Shown here: one piece after another, positions 63,201 to 64,000 of the stretch
Position numbering within the stretch: position 1 is the first letter of the stretch
Layout: every line of letters starts with the position of its first letter
DNA from: Catenulispora pinisilvae
GTDB lineage: Bacteria; Actinomycetota; Actinomycetes; Streptomycetales; Catenulisporaceae
NCBI RefSeq assembly: GCF_015356865.1
Contig: NZ_JAAFZA010000023.1
Location: forward strand, 1-64,000
Reading direction: 5' to 3'
Length of the DNA stretch: 64,000 nucleotides
Made by a program: the position numbers and the translations under genes
The notes under the pieces: generated by a model
Databases searched by the model: none
The model's input: only the letters and a program-made list of their open reading frames with translations
What the model was told of the DNA's origin: nothing

Positions 63201-64000
63201 CCATGCGCCGGCTCGGCTTCGATCCGGCGTTGTCCACCTCGACCCTGGACTACCTGGACAAGCTGGCCGCGCACGGCGACGGGCTGGCCGCGGTCCAGGG
63301 CGGGCTCAAGGCCTTCGCCGACAAGGTGTTCGCCGCGCACCTGCCGCCGCCGGAGTCGCTGAAGACGGCTTTGTCGCAGGACGGACATCTCACCGGTATC
63401 GGCGTGGACTGGAAGTCGAACGGCATCCCGATCGATCAGGATCTGCGCAGCTATCTGCGGAACCTGACCGGTCTGGAGGCGAAGGATCCGCAGGCCGCGC
63501 GGGACTGGCGGCTGACGGCGTTCAAGCAGGACCCTGACATCGGATCGGCGCTGAAGGCCCAGCTGTTCCCCGGCGGTGCGGCGCCGCGCCGCCTGTACTT
63601 CGGCCACAGCGACGCGGGCTCGGTCGCGAATCCGTTGGCCGGACACGACTTCGTGGACGTGATCACGCGGATCGAGCGCGGCGGCACACCGACCGTGGAC
63701 ATCGTGCACGTCGGTGTGGGCTACGCGGACCACTGGACGGCTGCGCTGTCCGACACCCGCGCCCTGGACGACCTCAAGGACCGGTTCGGCGCGGCGGGCG
63801 CGTCCGAGATCGACATCGTCCGCTTCGACGACGCTGTGGGGCCGGGCACGCCGCTCGGTACCCTCAGCACCGGCGTCACCGACGGCGTCCACATCCGCCT
63901 GACCCTGCTGGCCGACGCCGCGTCGCTCAAGCCGTTCCTCAAGGTCAGCGAGCCGCTGGTCCTGACCACCGGCGTCAAGGGCGCCGCCGACGCACTGTCC
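57281..64000 (+). CDS. Giant T7SS-signal/WXG-headed protein, 3' end beyond window
   Basis: At least 2240 codons, open to the window edge; a GTG follows GGAGGAGG. Residues 1-20 (VARPTDWSKLGLDQDPTPGD) match the putative T7SS secretion-signal pattern RPxDWxxLGL...DPTPGD, and the WXG-type hairpin follows with W56-T-G58 in DGGWTGKSA. A hydrophobic block (about 160-215, WLALALGILGLIFGGPLAIV) could insert into a membrane. Residues about 740-1430 are helical repeats rich in Asp/Leu/Lys with a recurring FDLE.ri..rLdaa.d.Fdrgl motif. Later mixed alpha/beta domains include VVVGCGAEDLAAALRTDL around Cys1882, a pattern like the single-Cys domains of giant Streptomyces proteins. It is probably an exported polymorphic effector; the toxin end is not visible. 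Confidence 0.85.
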   Translation, partial: MARPTDWSKLGLDQDPTPGDQPTMAAVCKALDSVKDSADQMEATINAIVKNVDGGWTGKSADALRGQISDQLQKFFRGMQQCMDEAAPALHTYLNALAQHQRDADTALAKAQGLPDKDPGLTQYTNAAKQAGTDLTAAANTAASAIADAQGKLASALTSSEIFWEAFQWLALALGILGLIFGGPLAIVAWMANIALFIKTIVDFAKGDTNFLGLFLSFLGIVAPMTRGIGGDIANMLKNGMIKIIGAADKFGGGVINVFDHFSTLLVDFTTIGLLGSIKVLGALALKGGMWVFDKVLTFPNVIGKVGMLAFGKFSMVDEFLVTGFKYLGTGIGEGIDFVLTEIGTGRFVRLFLPVTKDEFTALDFTGALWRSFERTLPGIVTVDKMLDDKFTLFQLTKGLNLSGDMLAKIVIDVKAMHDFKPAAGTAWVQMPNGTLLVPDKFLTAIKINDIDAINSLVKNGLPDTHLDMGDLGGLGKLPISGFGAGPIHGIEMLDGAFKPIELSNLTHAESVAVVKIGDDISLSAVAKELGATKVPALTGMEHLAGADLNTVLPKVDLAASALGNAAVAPLHDVLSLVKNVDAKGANLVEQSMADIKTLTGDVDHSLAGATGALHGVGLENVAVRAEPIAVAAPNGVISVTDHLALGKQAFDQQVAAYAGKVGPETLNKMGADFLTQIKDVHTGWRDPRVVDPRLSDLQVNRLIDNLPKQFSRQFERTGWIDGIGREIRDDPGYGHLSIDGRVKFDLEIDARLGAGFDRAWSGKNAAFAPGLDLSALKQTLRADLQNALGKAMERDDWMHRVGVAFEHGLGENAEIAGRLPPAELAQIRQDILGSADQLFHNAKANDLKFTPEIQAGLAHALTHGLDDKLADQLVKVSKINTNGLKGRGIASDWATANPRGAALLGDAGFQKLFQDLAQDLRKIPPGSRPQIYNQVLKNFEGKIGLEADLRTVLADAAHAFDGAPADAAKFRENIVLDYLSNHSLPNGMPHGMTPDVAKNWLGWEKDNGDIFGNTLGHLHPIDKDAAWSQARIDLAKDFQPKIQLEKQIGPKIDIAIAKLDDKIDNWSEDHGPVAPADLKALRDEFDKALRDAGPAVLNDQAAFDKLTGNLLDGADHRLASGPEAAALKGQANLKFQDGIRDWAAKTGKTPAFFGFSKITEDFDAHLATLLGGARRGLGDGSGLDVAAFGKGLDDYLAGLGVKLDKEAGLGKIEADAFEKAYGDWLGHDVPIDTGFSAARLTDLAAEFRTISRDLTDHLGAAEAKPIIDALADHLPARFDLELRISSRLDAAGDGFDRGLQDWHGPAGLRDLNDGDLGRVREEFDADTKEASKIPDTFWTGAGGDAKAIRSVLAGIDGRLGSLISAVPGRLDFEARLLDELSHAPELLGDGAKFDHLAQQFRADFTHGFHDVWGNGRDADNWLAKEQQGADVFTNGPGAPIPKTSLEVQPYDARPLDSRPVVPQPHPESSTVAGTWGRPVDMGGWNAAWHGEVDEMFTGKGIFSIGTVKDGKAVGGNGLITKLFNKLDQGGKAQLKADLDALQTSLGDPGKFSADARPLLGNLFDHHIKINPKTGQPAGSSFPSSALNDALESVNAKLIAEVQGGDGGLRPWPFNASGKKPDYLLPGPDGVFPQRGVNGIGDDAVTFYTSVTNVGDHLKTEVKNFADVGTGVRASVDSKLSAYGDKNVRVVVDLSKSPGLQKEVSGDFAQLVEHIEAAFNAPWANAKRLIQSDLVIPGHFLGQSDPVVITVRFDAAGQAHMDLLPADWGKAMDGGSDHPGPDPHPGGAEPGIDGDVFSHPDLPGGGRILPGGLLLSNRPEDIALAAKLPNYDGVFKLVTHFDDAKGQAHVNDVSVPHNLVASYFKSGLLPWRAGQLIVVVGCGAEDLAAALRTDLHTPTVGETDTFVMTHDGINYTGKPDWSLDGPSRRINQPEWRPTPDVLQAGADGGARFKLFLPGDKEIEPYLLGSDFNQAMRRLGFDPALSTSTLDYLDKLAAHGDGLAAVQGGLKAFADKVFAAHLPPPESLKTALSQDGHLTGIGVDWKSNGIPIDQDLRSYLRNLTGLEAKDPQAARDWRLTAFKQDPDIGSALKAQLFPGGAAPRRLYFGHSDAGSVANPLAGHDFVDVITRIERGGTPTVDIVHVGVGYADHWTAALSDTRALDDLKDRFGAAGASEIDIVRFDDAVGPGTPLGTLSTGVTDGVHIRLTLLADAASLKPFLKVSEPLVLTTGVKGAADALS

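Overview
The window is about 70% G+C, uses GTG and TTG starts freely, has GC-rich third codon positions and carries long spurious antisense frames. Together with its gene content (MarR/MerR/HxlR regulators, sedolisins, an HU protein with a Lys/Ala tail, a Ser/Thr kinase, WXG100-type proteins) this points to a filamentous high-GC actinomycete of the Streptomyces/Catenulispora kind. The species cannot be assigned from sequence reading alone. I saw no rRNA or tRNA gene, CRISPR array, transposase or origin.

Layout. 1-4.5 kb: the start of a Tat-exported protein, a MarR regulator divergent from an NAD-binding epimerase-like protein, an MFS exporter and a GlxA-type AraC regulator. 4.5-10.2 kb: a two-component system divergent from a three-gene FtsX/MacB-like ABC exporter. 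10.2-16.3 kb: a MerR-VOC-VOC operon, a uronate-dehydrogenase-like SDR, an alpha/beta hydrolase, a family 1 glycosyltransferase and an HU-like protein. 16.5-22.2 kb: a sedolisin whose reading frame is broken by two bases, converging on a secreted HINT/GIY-YIG-like polymorphic toxin that follows a membrane sensor-domain gene. 22.3-25.0 kb: overlapping ddl-murF. 25.6-28.8 kb: a Ser/Thr kinase fused to two HTH-like domains and a separate HTH protein. 28.9-31.4 kb: a second sedolisin with Ig-like tail and an MFS pseudogene. 31.4-35.1 kb: an overlapping redox operon (Ser-rich membrane protein, ApbE, ferric-reductase-like protein, NuoF-like protein, ferredoxin). 35.2-37.6 kb: HxlR regulator divergent from NmrA-like SDR and a beta-propeller protein. 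37.7-41.9 kb: a second ABC exporter divergent from its two-component system. 41.9-45.1 kb: a membrane protein and a NarL/DesK-type two-component system.

45.2-64 kb is the most striking part, a type VII secretion-like (T7SS) island. It has a membrane-anchored QxW (ricin-like) lectin, an ECF sigma factor, an unknown membrane protein, an EssC-like FHA-FtsK ATPase of 1535 residues, a CBM6-type secreted protein, two W-less WXG100-like proteins, a third helical secreted protein, and a giant protein of at least 2240 residues that begins with a T7SS-signal/WXG domain and runs off the right edge. My inference is that the ATPase exports the WXG-like proteins and the giant putative effector, while the two carbohydrate-binding proteins act at the cell surface. 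EccB, EccD, EccE and mycosin genes are not in the window.

A recurrent oddity is tandem duplication at the 3' ends of genes (87 bp at marR, 18 bp at a luxR-type regulator, 18 bp at the CBM6 gene), and in-frame microsatellites in linkers of signalling proteins. A 1.6-kb gene-poor stretch (53.7-55.3 kb) holds an imperfect inverted repeat with arms of about 300 bp.
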